A stretch of DNA of 64,000 nt from Cryobacterium cheniae (GTDB lineage Bacteria; Actinomycetota; Actinomycetes; Actinomycetales; Microbacteriaceae), in contig NZ_SOGN01000026.1 in NCBI RefSeq assembly GCF_004403395.1, positions 62,001 through 126,000 of the forward strand. The letters are read 5' to 3'. A model generated the notes under the pieces. It saw only the letters and a list, made by a program, of their open reading frames with translations. It made no database searches and was not told where the DNA came from. Made by a program: the position numbers and the translations under genes. Of this stretch, positions 1 through 8,813 are shown in pieces (positions within the stretch are counted from its first letter, which is position 1; every line of letters begins with the position of its first letter).

Positions 1-1485
1 CCGCCGGAGAACGATGGCGACGCGCTGCCGGACGGCCCGGATCTCGACGGCGCGTCCACCCGCCAGCGCTTGGACCGACGGATGCGCCACAGCGGCATCC
101 AGGAAACCTGGGTCAAGGTCAGCATCGCCGAGATCTTCGAGGGCGACCAGGTCGGGGGACTGCTGTACCAGGTGGAGGACATCACCGCCCGCCGCCGCGC
201 GGAGGCGCGGGTGGAACACCTGGCCTTCCACGACCCGCTGACGAACCTGCCCAACCGTCTGCTGCTGCTCGACCGTTTGAAGCAGGCGCTGCTGCAAAGC
301 TCGCGGCAGGGTCGCGGTGTTGCGGTGCTGTTCATCGACCTCGACCGATTCAAGTTCGTCAATGACAGCCTCGGGCACCACGCCGGAGATTCCGTGCTGA
401 TCGAGGTTGCGCTCCGCCTGCGGCAGAGCGTCCGGGCCGGCGACACGGTGTCCCGGATCGGGGGCGACGAGTTCGTGGTGATCTGCCCGGATGTCGGCGG
501 CAGCGAGGCCGTGCACCGCGTCGCCGACACGATCCAGGAGGCCATCGCGCGGCCGATCATGATCGGCGACCAGTTCGCATCCGTCGATGCCAGCATCGGG
601 ATCGCCTTCGGCCTCGGGCACGACGACGCCGAGCTGCTCCTGCGCAACGCGGACCAGGCCATGTATCAGGCGAAGGACCGCGGGCGCGCCCGCTACGAGG
701 TCTTCGACGACGATCTCCGGTACCGCATCCATCAGCGGCTCGACAGCGAGCTGGCCCTCCGCGATGCGGTGGACCTGGGCGAGATCGAAACCTGGTACCA
801 GCCGATCGTGGACCTGCAGAACCACCAGGTGGTGGCCACCGAGGCTCTGGCTCGCTGGCGTCGTCCCGAACGCGGGCTCGTGATGCCGGGGGACTTCATT
901 GCCCTGGCCGAGGAAGTGGGCCTGATCAAGGGGATCGGGGCGACCGTGCTCGGTCAGGCCTGCCGGGCGGCCACGGGGCTGGAACCGGGAATGGCGGTCA
1001 GCGTCAACGTGTCCGCGCGGCAGTTCGTGCAGGATGACTTCGGTGACGTCGTCAAGCGGGCCCTCGCCGAATCGGGGTTGCCGCCGGAACAGCTCTGGCT
1101 GGAGCTGACCGAGAGCGCGGTGCTCCACGCCATCGATTCCGCGGCCAGGACGTTCCAGGAACTGCGCGCGCTCGGTGTGCGCCTGGCGATCGACGACTTC
1201 GGCACGGGGTATTCGTCCTTCACTCACCTGCGAGCGTTCACGGTCGACCTGCTCAAGATCGACCTGACGTTCATTCGCGACGTCGAGAGTTCCGACCACG
1301 ATCGCGCGATCGTGGAGGGAATCCTGCGCCTGGCCGATTCCCTGAACCTGGACGTCGTCGCGGAGGGCATCGAGACGCCCTCCCAGCGGGACCTGCTGCA
1401 GGGAATGGGCTGCCGCTACGGCCAGGGCTACCTCTTCTCGAAGCCGGCCCCCAGCGCGTCCCCCGCCCTGCTCTTCGCCCCCTGA
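1..1485 (+). CDS. GGDEF-EAL cyclic-di-GMP enzyme with PAS end (5' truncated)
   Basis: The frame is open from the first base, so the start lies outside the window. The first ~60 codons look like the end of a PAS/PAC sensor domain (VEDITARR before the GGDEF linker). A diguanylate cyclase domain follows with an intact GGDEF motif near 460-474 and an RAGD inhibitory-site motif five residues before it. The phosphodiesterase domain then has EAL at 841-849, NVSARQF, ELTES, DDFGTG, a KID lysine, AEGIET and QGYLFSKP, so no key residue appears lost. The protein could make or degrade c-di-GMP; the net direction cannot be told from sequence. It converges with the HNH gene across a tandem repeat. It lies 2.9 kb upstream of the pilus locus, which suggests but does not prove a link to pilus control. 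Confidence 0.93.
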   Translation, partial: PPENDGDALPDGPDLDGASTRQRLDRRMRHSGIQETWVKVSIAEIFEGDQVGGLLYQVEDITARRRAEARVEHLAFHDPLTNLPNRLLLLDRLKQALLQSSRQGRGVAVLFIDLDRFKFVNDSLGHHAGDSVLIEVALRLRQSVRAGDTVSRIGGDEFVVICPDVGGSEAVHRVADTIQEAIARPIMIGDQFASVDASIGIAFGLGHDDAELLLRNADQAMYQAKDRGRARYEVFDDDLRYRIHQRLDSELALRDAVDLGEIETWYQPIVDLQNHQVVATEALARWRRPERGLVMPGDFIALAEEVGLIKGIGATVLGQACRAATGLEPGMAVSVNVSARQFVQDDFGDVVKRALAESGLPPEQLWLELTESAVLHAIDSAARTFQELRALGVRLAIDDFGTGYSSFTHLRAFTVDLLKIDLTFIRDVESSDHDRAIVEGILRLADSLNLDVVAEGIETPSQRDLLQGMGCRYGQGYLFSKPAPSASPALLFAP

Positions 1486-1507
1486 CCCCGCCCGCCGGTT
1501 CCCCATC

Positions 1508-1708
1508 CCGGTGGTCGAGCCTGTCGAGACCCGGCGACCCGATTTCCGGTGGTTGAGCTTGTCGAGACCCGGCGACCCGATTTCCGGTGGTTGGCCTTGT
1601 CGAGACCCGGCGACCCGATCTCCGGAGGTTGAGCTTGTCGAAACCCGGCGACCCGATCTCCGAAGGATCCCCCGACGCTGGTCGAGCCCGTCGAGCCCGT
1701 CGAGCCCA
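1508..1708. repeat. 38-bp tandem repeat (four units plus degenerate tail)
   Basis: Units begin at 1508, 1546, 1584 and 1622, exactly 38 bp apart. Each carries GGTTGAGCTTGTCGAGAC-like sequence followed by CCGGCGACCCGAT. A degenerate tail with GTCGAGCCC repeated runs to about 1708. There are no unique spacers. The core matches the dispersed element seen at several other intergenic sites here (for example 18811, 34143, 43250). The array lies between the convergent stops of the GGDEF-EAL and HNH genes. Confidence 0.9.
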
Positions 1709-1725
1709 GAGGCCAGACTCCCGGC

Positions 1726-3186
1726 CTAAAGCCCAGGTCTCTTGCTCGGCAGTGCGATCAACTTCTGCTCCGGGTCCACTTCCACCGGTGGCCGGAGCGA
1801 GTAGTCCGTTCCGTTGCGGAGGATCGTCCAGTGCTGGTTGTGCAGCAGCAGGTGGTGCGGGTGGCAGAGGAGTACTCCGTCGGCGAGGTCGGTGTTCCCG
1901 TTGTCTTTGAGCCATTCGTTACTGTGGTGGGCTTCGGTCCAGGCGGGTGATCTGTCGCAGTCGACCCAGAGGCATCCGCCGTCGCGTACGGCCATCGCGG
2001 CGCGCTGGGCCTCTGTGAAGAGGCGTTCGTCGCGGCCGACGTTGATGATCTGGCCTTCTGCGTCGAGCTGGATGCCGCGGGTGCCGGTGTCGCAGAGCAG
2101 CCGGCCGATGGTCTCCTGCGAGATCGGGACCGGGTTGCCCTCGATCTGACCGTGAGCGGCGAACTCGGCGGAATCGGCGGCATCGGCAAGGTCCGGGGCT
2201 CCCGGCTGACCCGGCTTGAGCGCCTTCTCGGTCATGATCACACGCACCGCGGGGCGGCGCCCGCCGAACACCCGGCCGGGATCGGCCTCGCCGGCGATTT
2301 TGAGTAGTTGCACGAGGGAGTCCGCGGCGATCTGTTCGGTGCTGCGCGGGTCCTCCTGCAGGCGTTTGGCCCAGGCTGCCCTTTTCGGGTCCACGAACCT
2401 CACTCCGCCGCGGCGGGGAGCGGTGATGGAGTCGAAGGTGGAGAGCACGAACTCGCCGTCTTCCGGGGCGAAGAGCCCGTTCAGGCGCACGTTGCCGTTG
2501 CTGAGCCGGTAGACCTTCAGGTAGCGGTCGTCGTGGGCCTGTTTCTCGCGGGCGGCGATGCCGGCCTCGTCGAGCCGGTCGCGCATCCGTCTCGCGCATT
2601 TGAAGACCTCGTCGGTGTTCAGAGTCGACGCCTCGGCCAACAGCGTCTCGAGTGCCGCCCCGAGCTTCTCAGCCGTGACCGCGGCATCGATCTGACCGAG
2701 TCCGGAACGGATCGACTCGGCCGCGTCGACGGAGAGGGTGCCGGTTGTCACGGCCCGGGCGATCGGTGCCTGCCAGGGCACCTTTGCGACGAATCCGGCC
2801 ATGCCGGCGGCATCAATGTCGGGCGACGAGAGGGCGGCTTCGACGAGCTTCTCGGCCGCCTCGGTGTCGGCCATCATCGTGCCGACCGCGACCAGCTTGT
2901 ACGCGTCGCCTTTGGACGAGCCGGTCCACTTCTGGATCAGGGCTTCGGGCGAGAGGAACCCCTGCTGCGCTGCCAGACCCGAGTGCCCGAGCTCGGGCCG
3001 GGAACGGCGGGCGATGGTCGCGGCCATCCACGCGGACCGGGTATCGAGCAGGCGCCGGGCGGCCGCGAGCTGCTTCTGACCGGCCAACACCACGGCGTCG
3101 GGCAGGGCCTCATAGTCTGCGCTGGACGAGCCCAGGCGGGCGACGGCATCCGTTGCCTGCCTGAGGTCGTCCGCGAGGGTGATCAT
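1726..3186 (-). CDS. DUF222 / 13E12-family protein with C-terminal HNH nuclease domain
   Basis: This 486-residue protein has the long helical DUF222 (13E12 repeat) region over roughly residues 30-350. An HNH endonuclease domain follows near residues 395-460, visible as DGGCLWVDCDRSP, then EAHHSNEW and LLCHPHHLLLHNQHW, with the Cys and His residues expected for metal binding. The family is multi-copy in actinobacterial genomes; its role is not established, and mobile-DNA or DNA-processing functions are only suggested. The start is the ATG at 3186, preceded by an AT-rich region holding a perfect inverted repeat. Both neighbours are unrelated, so the gene appears to stand alone. Confidence 0.88.
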   Translation of the reverse strand: MITLADDLRQATDAVARLGSSSADYEALPDAVVLAGQKQLAAARRLLDTRSAWMAATIARRSRPELGHSGLAAQQGFLSPEALIQKWTGSSKGDAYKLVAVGTMMADTEAAEKLVEAALSSPDIDAAGMAGFVAKVPWQAPIARAVTTGTLSVDAAESIRSGLGQIDAAVTAEKLGAALETLLAEASTLNTDEVFKCARRMRDRLDEAGIAAREKQAHDDRYLKVYRLSNGNVRLNGLFAPEDGEFVLSTFDSITAPRRGGVRFVDPKRAAWAKRLQEDPRSTEQIAADSLVQLLKIAGEADPGRVFGGRRPAVRVIMTEKALKPGQPGAPDLADAADSAEFAAHGQIEGNPVPISQETIGRLLCDTGTRGIQLDAEGQIINVGRDERLFTEAQRAAMAVRDGGCLWVDCDRSPAWTEAHHSNEWLKDNGNTDLADGVLLCHPHHLLLHNQHWTILRNGTDYSLRPPVEVDPEQKLIALPSKRPGL

Positions 3187-3228
3187 GATATGAGAATAGC
3201 TTAAAACGCACTTGTAAGCGAGTGTTTC

Positions 3229-3248
3229 TCAACTTTGTGCGAAGTTGA
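3229..3248. promoter_or_regulatory. perfect inverted repeat in divergent intergenic region
   Basis: TCAACTT and AAGTTGA arms of 7 bp are separated by 6 bp, within the comparatively AT-rich interval between the minus-strand HNH gene and the plus-strand exported-protein gene. It could be an operator for either gene. No regulator is identified, so function is inference. Confidence 0.35.
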
Positions 3249-3359
3249 TTCGAAACTGTTTTCGCCGTCGAATTGCCGCCAGAGAGGCATCCCAGGTAGC
3301 CGATTGCCTCAATTGAGACCCCGGATATGGTGGAGGGCAGAACTTCGGAGGATGCGCCG

Positions 3360-4151
3360 ATGAGCCCAGAGAATGCGGCCGAGAACGGGAACCGGAACCG
3401 GAACGACGATGCGCCCGGGAATGAGCCCCCAACGCCGGGCTCGCCGGCAACCCGACGGCGGTTCTGGATCGGTCTAGCCATTCTCGGAACGGCGCTGGCC
3501 ATCGCACTCGTGGTGGCGCTTATCTGGCGGGGCGGCGAGGGGCTCCCGGGCGCGGGGGAGTCCACCGGATCCGGCATCGTGGCTCCCGGACCCAGTGGAA
3601 CACCCGACGCGACATCGGTGCCCACCGGATCCCCCACCCAAGCGCCCACGAGAGCGCCCACCGCAGCCCCCGGGCAGACCGCGGCGCCGGGCGTGCCGCG
3701 TCCGGCCTCATGCACGCAGCTCTACAGCCCGGAAATGGTCCAGGCGCTCGGTGGCCTCGCGCTGAACCCGGCCTGGACCCAGGAATCGGACAGCGGTGTG
3801 TCCCACGGCACGGACGACGACGCACTGCGTGCCGAGATAGACACTCTCGACCACCTGACCTGCGTCTGGGCGAGCCCGTACGGCGGATCCGACGTCGGGA
3901 TCGTCACCAACGTGGTCTGGGTGACGCCGGAGCAGAGTGCCGCCGTGGAGGCCAGGCTCATCGCAAACGGGCTGGAGTGCTTCGGCCAATCCGACGGCCG
4001 CCGCTGCATCATTCAAACCAACACGCTCGACGGTGCGTTCGGCGAGTCCCACTTCCTGCGGAACGGCATCTGGCTCGCCACGAAGTACACGAATGCCGGC
4101 CCCCTGGGGTACACGCAGAACATCATCGACAACCTCTGGAGCGGTGTCTAG
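3360..4151 (+). CDS. single-pass membrane protein with exported C-terminal domain, unknown function
   Basis: No family is recognised. From the ATG at 3360, preceded by GGAGG at 8 bp spacing, the protein has a polar Asn/Pro-rich N-terminus, one transmembrane helix (FWIGLAILGTALAIALVVAL, about residues 38-57), and then a Pro/Thr/Ala/Gly-rich linker to about residue 120. A folded domain of about 140 residues with four cysteines (in CTQL, TCVW, ECFG and RCII contexts) follows and could form disulfides outside the cell. An in-frame ATG 33 bp upstream at 3327 lacks a good ribosome site. The gene sits alone before the pilus locus; a pilus link is possible but unsupported. Confidence 0.72.
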   Translation: MSPENAAENGNRNRNDDAPGNEPPTPGSPATRRRFWIGLAILGTALAIALVVALIWRGGEGLPGAGESTGSGIVAPGPSGTPDATSVPTGSPTQAPTRAPTAAPGQTAAPGVPRPASCTQLYSPEMVQALGGLALNPAWTQESDSGVSHGTDDDALRAEIDTLDHLTCVWASPYGGSDVGIVTNVVWVTPEQSAAVEARLIANGLECFGQSDGRRCIIQTNTLDGAFGESHFLRNGIWLATKYTNAGPLGYTQNIIDNLWSGV

Positions 4152-4280
4152 CCGTCTCCAGGCGGGCTGAGACCCGCTTCACTCCGGCCGCATTCCACCG
4201 CCACAATCCGCGGGCCGCAACCGAGCGGATGCCGGGCAGCGTTAGGATCACTGAACAGAGGCTTTTTCAAACCACGCCCA

Positions 4281-4296
4281 CCCTCAATGTGGGTCT
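4281..4296 (+). promoter_or_regulatory. upstream motif shared by pilB and pilA
   Basis: CCCTCAATGTGGGTCT lies about 70-85 bp before the pilB start, inside the 214-bp gap after the exported-protein gene. Nearly the same sequence, CCCTCACGTGGGTCT, occurs 74-88 bp before pilA (8814-8828). Similar distance and orientation upstream of two pilus transcription units suggests a common regulatory site. No -10/-35 pair is obvious next to it. Confidence 0.4.
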
Positions 4297-4365
4297 GGCA
4301 AGACTCCCGGCCCCGACGATAGCGTTAGTCGTTACTCACTTACCGAGCCTGTTCGAGGGGATCGC

Positions 4366-6036
4366 GTGGCCAGCCTCACCGAAATCTTGATCCTGCACGG
4401 TCTGCTGCCGATCGAAGAGCTGGACCACCTCATGGCCGGCGATCCCGCCGACGAGACCGCCGTGCGCGCCCTCGTTGCCAAGGGTGTCATCACCGAGGTG
4501 CAGTTCGCCAAGGCTCGGGCCCAGCAGGCCAACCTGCCCTTCGTCGAGCTGATCGATTACCCCGTCGATCGCCTGGCCGTCGCGCTCGTGCCGGTGGCCG
4601 TCTGCAAACGCCACGAAGTGCTCCCGATCGCCATCGACAATGGGCGCCTGATCCTGGCCATGGTCGACCCCGGCAACGTCTTCGCCGTCGACGACGTGCG
4701 CGAAGCATCACGGATGCGCGTCACCCAGGTCGTCGCCGAGCGCGCCGACCTGCTCGCCGCCATCACCCGCTACCATCGCGCCGACGACGAGCTCAGCAAT
4801 CTCACCTCCACGATGGAGGAGGAGAACGCCCCGGTCGACACGTCCGCATTCGGCGCAACAGACTCCGGCGACGATGACGCTCCCATCGTGCGGTTCGTGA
4901 ACCTCCTCGTCAGCCAGGCCATCCAGGACAAGGCCTCCGATATTCACATCGAGCCCGCGGAAACTGACATGCGGGTGCGCTACCGCATCGACGGTGTTCT
5001 GCACGAGATGCAGACGGCGCCCAAGAGCATCCAAAGCGGCGTGATCTCACGACTCAAGATCATGAGTGACATCGACATCGCCGAACGGCGGAAGCCTCAG
5101 GACGGACGAATGTCGGTCAGCCACGGTGGTCGCAAGATCGACCTCCGGGTGGCAACTCTCCCCACGGTGTGGGGCGAGAAGATCGTCATGCGAATCCTGG
5201 ACAACTCGAACACCAGCCTCGACGTGCGTGATCTCGCACTGCTGGAACATAACTTCCAGGCGTACAAAACTTCGTACAGCAAGCCTTACGGCATGATCCT
5301 CGTAACCGGGCCGACCGGTTCCGGCAAGTCGACGACCTTGTATACGACGCTCGGCGCGGTAGCCCGGCCCGAGATCAACGTGATCACCGTCGAAGACCCG
5401 GTGGAATACCGGATGAAAGGCATCAACCAGGTCCAGGTGAATCCCAAAGCGGGCCTCACCTTCGCGAGCGCGCTCCGCTCCATTCTGCGCAGCGACCCGG
5501 ATGTCGTCCTGCTGGGTGAGATCCGCGACCACGAGACCGCGCAAATCGCCATCGAGGCCTCGTTGACGGGCCACCTCGTGCTCTCCACTTTGCACACCAA
5601 CGATGCGCCCAGCGCCATCACGCGCCTCACCGAGATGGAAATCGAACCGTTCCTGGTCGGCTCTGCCCTCGACAGCGTGGTCGCCCAGCGCCTTGCGCGG
5701 CGGCTCTGTCCGCGCTGCAAACAGCCGGCCGTGCTTGACCGCGAGTACGTTGAACGGTTGCGTTTCTCGCTTGACCCTGACCTCCCGCTGCCAACGATTT
5801 ACCAGCCCGTTGGTTGCACGAACTGTTCCAACACCGGCTACCGAGGTCGCATCGCCGTTCATGAGGTGATGACCGTGACCGAGGAGATTGAGCGCCTTGC
5901 CGTGACGCGCGCTTCGAGCGCAGAAATCGGCCGGATGGCTCGCGAGCAGGGAATGATTTCCCTCCGTGAGGACGGTTGGGCGAAGGCCAAGCTCGGGCTG
6001 ACTTCGATTGATGAAATTTTGCGAGTGGTTGCCTAG
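4366..6036 (+). CDS. pilB: type IV pilus assembly (extension) ATPase PilB
   Basis: This 556-residue GspE/PulE-family ATPase powers pilin polymerisation at the inner face of the membrane. Residues 1-~140 form two MshEN/T2SSE_N-like helical-linker segments (LTEILILHGLLPIEELDHLM and ALVAKGVITEVQFAKARAQQ). A domain with Walker A GPTGSGKST near residue 315, Asp-box EDPVEY, Walker B VVLLGEIRD near 380 and a HTNDA His box follows. A tetracysteine zinc motif (CPRC ... CTNC) is near residues 447-485. The GTG start is preceded by GAGGGG. The stop overlaps the first possible pilT start by one base, and pilC follows, so this is the head of a pilBTC operon. Confidence 0.95.
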   Translation: MASLTEILILHGLLPIEELDHLMAGDPADETAVRALVAKGVITEVQFAKARAQQANLPFVELIDYPVDRLAVALVPVAVCKRHEVLPIAIDNGRLILAMVDPGNVFAVDDVREASRMRVTQVVAERADLLAAITRYHRADDELSNLTSTMEEENAPVDTSAFGATDSGDDDAPIVRFVNLLVSQAIQDKASDIHIEPAETDMRVRYRIDGVLHEMQTAPKSIQSGVISRLKIMSDIDIAERRKPQDGRMSVSHGGRKIDLRVATLPTVWGEKIVMRILDNSNTSLDVRDLALLEHNFQAYKTSYSKPYGMILVTGPTGSGKSTTLYTTLGAVARPEINVITVEDPVEYRMKGINQVQVNPKAGLTFASALRSILRSDPDVVLLGEIRDHETAQIAIEASLTGHLVLSTLHTNDAPSAITRLTEMEIEPFLVGSALDSVVAQRLARRLCPRCKQPAVLDREYVERLRFSLDPDLPLPTIYQPVGCTNCSNTGYRGRIAVHEVMTVTEEIERLAVTRASSAEIGRMAREQGMISLREDGWAKAKLGLTSIDEILRVVA

Positions 6037-6062
6037 TGGCACCCGAGGAGAGGGACGGCTTC

Positions 6063-7490
6063 ATGGATGAGCCCATTTATGTGATTCCAGTGACGCCGCC
6101 TGAGGAGAGCGTCGATTGGGCACGACCGACGCACAGGCTGCCTCTCACAGAGGATGCCGCCACTCCGGTCTACTCGCTGGACGGCTCCGTACCACCTTCG
6201 GTCGATACTGCAACCACCAAGGTGTACTCACTCGATGAATACACGTCACCCGGGCGTCGCGCTGCTGCACCACAGCCCATCGCCCCACAGGTTGCCCGGG
6301 CCGAATCTCGACTCACCCCCGAGCAGCGCGCCGCACTCGGGAATGCAGATCCCGACCTGATTGCTGCGCTCGAGGAGGTCGTGATGCGAAATGCGTCCGA
6401 CCTTCACGTCACGGCCGGGGCGCCTCCCAGCATCCGTGTGGACGGAGGTCTCCGGCCCATCGAGGGCGCGCCACGATGGATGCCGGAAAAGGTTTCCAAG
6501 GCCCTCTACAGTCTGCTGCTCCCCGACCAACGTGAGCGGTTCGAGCGGGAACAGGAACTCGACTTCGCCTACACCGCGGGTGGGGCGCGCTTCCGTGTCA
6601 ACTTCTACCAGCAGCGCGATTCCGTCGGCGGAGCCTTCCGTCTGATTCCCCGCGAGATCAAGCCTCTGGAACAGCTCGGCGTGCCGGCTTCCATCGGCAA
6701 ATTCGCCGGCCTCGCTCGGGGGCTCGTGCTCGTGACCGGGCCAACGGGTTCCGGCAAGTCAACGACGCTCGCCGCGATCATCGACCTCGTCAACCGCACC
6801 CGCGCGGACCACATCATGACCGTGGAAGACCCGATCGAATTTCTGCACAGGCATCAGAAATCGCTGGTCAACCAGCGGGAAGTCGGCCACGACACGCACA
6901 GCTTCGCAAACGCTCTAAAGCACGTTCTGCGGCAGGACCCCGACGTGATCCTCATTGGCGAGCTGCGCGACCTGGAGACGATCTCGGTTGCGTTGACCGC
7001 TGCTGAGACCGGGCACCTCGTCTTCGCCACGTTGCACACGCAGTCCGCAGCACAGACCATCGACCGAGTGATCGACGTCTTCCCGCCGCATCAGCAGGGT
7101 CAGGTGCGCGCTCAGCTGGCCGCCACCCTGCAGGGTGTCGTCTGTCAGACGCTGGTCAAGAAGGCCAGCGGGAAGGGCCGTGTTGTCGCCACCGAAGTGC
7201 TCGTGACCACTCCCGCAATCGGCAACCTGATCCGCGAGGGCAAGACCTACCAGATCACCTCGATGATGCAGGCCGGTCGCGGGCTGGGCATGCACACGAT
7301 GGACCAGCACCTGGCAGAGCTCGTCGATGCCGGCCAGATCACCCGTGAAGCGGCGCTCGAAAAGGCGCAGGAGCCGGACGCCATCGGCCAGTTGATCCAG
7401 CGGTCGGAATCCCCATCGGATGACATTGGGCGCGCGATCGCCTCCGGGGGTATCGACTTCGGTGACTCCTACTCCCGCGAGAAGCGCTGA
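6063..7490 (+). CDS. pilT: type IV pilus retraction ATPase PilT with long N-terminal extension
   Basis: PilT hydrolyses ATP to depolymerise the pilus and drive twitching. The core shows the PilT N-domain (NASDLHVTAGAPPSIRVDG), Walker A GPTGSGKST near residue 225, Walker B GELRD near residue 299, a LHTQSA His box and an AIGNLIREGK segment close to the family's AIRNLIRE signature. About 100 residues precede the core and are Pro/Ala/Thr-rich, with VYSLD occurring twice; typical PilT proteins of about 345 residues lack this. I chose the ATG at 6063 because GAGGAGAGGGA lies just upstream; a GTG at 6036 overlapping the pilB stop lacks such a site. The pilC start overlaps the stop as ATGA-type TGATG. 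Confidence 0.92.
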   Translation: MDEPIYVIPVTPPEESVDWARPTHRLPLTEDAATPVYSLDGSVPPSVDTATTKVYSLDEYTSPGRRAAAPQPIAPQVARAESRLTPEQRAALGNADPDLIAALEEVVMRNASDLHVTAGAPPSIRVDGGLRPIEGAPRWMPEKVSKALYSLLLPDQRERFEREQELDFAYTAGGARFRVNFYQQRDSVGGAFRLIPREIKPLEQLGVPASIGKFAGLARGLVLVTGPTGSGKSTTLAAIIDLVNRTRADHIMTVEDPIEFLHRHQKSLVNQREVGHDTHSFANALKHVLRQDPDVILIGELRDLETISVALTAAETGHLVFATLHTQSAAQTIDRVIDVFPPHQQGQVRAQLAATLQGVVCQTLVKKASGKGRVVATEVLVTTPAIGNLIREGKTYQITSMMQAGRGLGMHTMDQHLAELVDAGQITREAALEKAQEPDAIGQLIQRSESPSDDIGRAIASGGIDFGDSYSREKR

Positions 7491-8719
7491 TGGCCACCGT
7501 ACAGGCGTACGCCTACAAGGGACGTGACGCCTCCGGGAAGATCATCAAGGGCAAGGTGGATGCCTCCAGCGAGGCGGCCGTCGCCTCCCGTCTCAATACG
7601 ATGGGATTGTCTCCCATCTCGATCGCAGCGGCACCAGAGGGCACGGGGCTCGGCCGGGAAATCACGATCCCCGGTTTCAGCAAGGGCGTCGGACTCAAGG
7701 ACCTCGCCATCATGAGCCGTCAGATGGCAACGATGATCGGCTCGGGCCTGTCCCTGCTGCGCGCGCTGAACATCCTGGCGGAGCAAACCGAAAGCCCGCC
7801 TCTCGCGAAACTCCTTGTGCAGGTGCGCGACGACGTGGAAACCGGCACCTCGATCTCCGACGCGCTGGGCAAGCACAGCGAGTCGTTTCCCCCGATCATG
7901 ATCAACATGGTTCGTGCCGGCGAGGTCGGCGGGTTCCTCGACGGCGCGCTCGAGTCGATCGCGGCCAACTTCGAGAAGGAGGTCAAACTCCGCAACACCA
8001 TCAAGTCGGCGTTGACCTACCCCGTGATGGTCTTGCTCATGTCTTTAGTAGCCGTGATGATCATGTTGATCTTCATCGTGCCAATCTTCGAGGAGATGTT
8101 CTCAGGTATGGGCAGTGGGCTCCCCGCCGCGACAATGCTGTTGGTCTACATCTCCCGGTCTATGGTCTGGGTGGCCCCGACCTCTGCCATTGCCATAATC
8201 GCCTTCAGCGTCTGGTGGAGGAAAAACAAGAACACAGATCGAGTGCGCAAATTCGTCGACCCGTTGAAGCTCAAACTGCCCGTCTTCGGCCCGCTTCTGA
8301 AGAAGATCGCAGTTGCACGCTTCGCCCGAAACTTTTCCAACATGATCGGCGCCGGTGTTCCGATCCTGCAGGCATTGAAGATCGTCGGTGAAACCTCGGG
8401 TAACTGGGTGATCGAGAACGCACTTAACGAGGTCGCGGAGTCCGTGCGCCAGGGGCGGTCAATTTCCGCGCCGCTGCTGCAGCAGCCGGTGTTCCCTCCG
8501 ATGGTGACCCAGATGATCGCAGTCGGCGAGGATGCCGGCTCGCTCGAGGTCATGCTCGACAAAATTGCGGACTTCTACGACGACGAGGTGCAGGCGGCCA
8601 CGGAACAGCTGACGGCCATGATCGAGCCCCTCATGATCGCATTCCTCGGCGTCGTGATCGGCGGCATGGTCGTCGCGCTGTACATGCCGATTTTCAGCAT
8701 CGCCAGCGTGGTCAAATAA
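7490..8719 (+). CDS. pilC: type IV pilus inner-membrane platform protein PilC
   Basis: The protein has 409 residues, the usual length. It contains the N-terminal small domain (YAYKGRDASGKIIKGKVDA) and two GspF/T2SSF helical domains: one near residues 70-190 (LAIMSRQMATMIGSGLSLLR) and one near 275-395 (FARNFSNMIGAGVPILQALK). Three long hydrophobic segments are near residues 170-200, 215-245 and 375-400. PilC couples PilB/PilT to the growing pilus base. The start overlaps the pilT stop, confirming co-transcription. A 7-bp GC hairpin without a U-tract follows before pilA. Confidence 0.95.
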   Translation: MATVQAYAYKGRDASGKIIKGKVDASSEAAVASRLNTMGLSPISIAAAPEGTGLGREITIPGFSKGVGLKDLAIMSRQMATMIGSGLSLLRALNILAEQTESPPLAKLLVQVRDDVETGTSISDALGKHSESFPPIMINMVRAGEVGGFLDGALESIAANFEKEVKLRNTIKSALTYPVMVLLMSLVAVMIMLIFIVPIFEEMFSGMGSGLPAATMLLVYISRSMVWVAPTSAIAIIAFSVWWRKNKNTDRVRKFVDPLKLKLPVFGPLLKKIAVARFARNFSNMIGAGVPILQALKIVGETSGNWVIENALNEVAESVRQGRSISAPLLQQPVFPPMVTQMIAVGEDAGSLEVMLDKIADFYDDEVQAATEQLTAMIEPLMIAFLGVVIGGMVVALYMPIFSIASVVK

Positions 8720-8776
8720 CGTCCAAGAGCTCGCTTGGCGCCCCCGAGACCCAAGGCGGTGGAAGTGACTGTTTGT

Positions 8777-8794
8777 GCCCCCAGCATTGGGGGC
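8777..8794 (+). other. GC hairpin between pilC and pilA
   Basis: GCCCCCA and TGGGGGC pair perfectly around a GCAT loop, 58 bp after the pilC stop. No run of T follows, so it is not a classical intrinsic terminator. It may slow transcription or stabilise the pilBTC mRNA end. The role is inference. Confidence 0.4.
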
Positions 8795-8813
8795 GTGTCG
8801 AAACCAAATAACC

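Noticed and set aside
1508-1708. CRISPR array
   Set aside because: The 38-bp units are head-to-tail with no unique spacers and no cas genes are nearby; this is a simple tandem repeat.
4152-4365. c-di-GMP (GEMM) riboswitch upstream of pilB
   Set aside because: I looked for the conserved GEMM core elements and did not find them; only the short shared motif remains.
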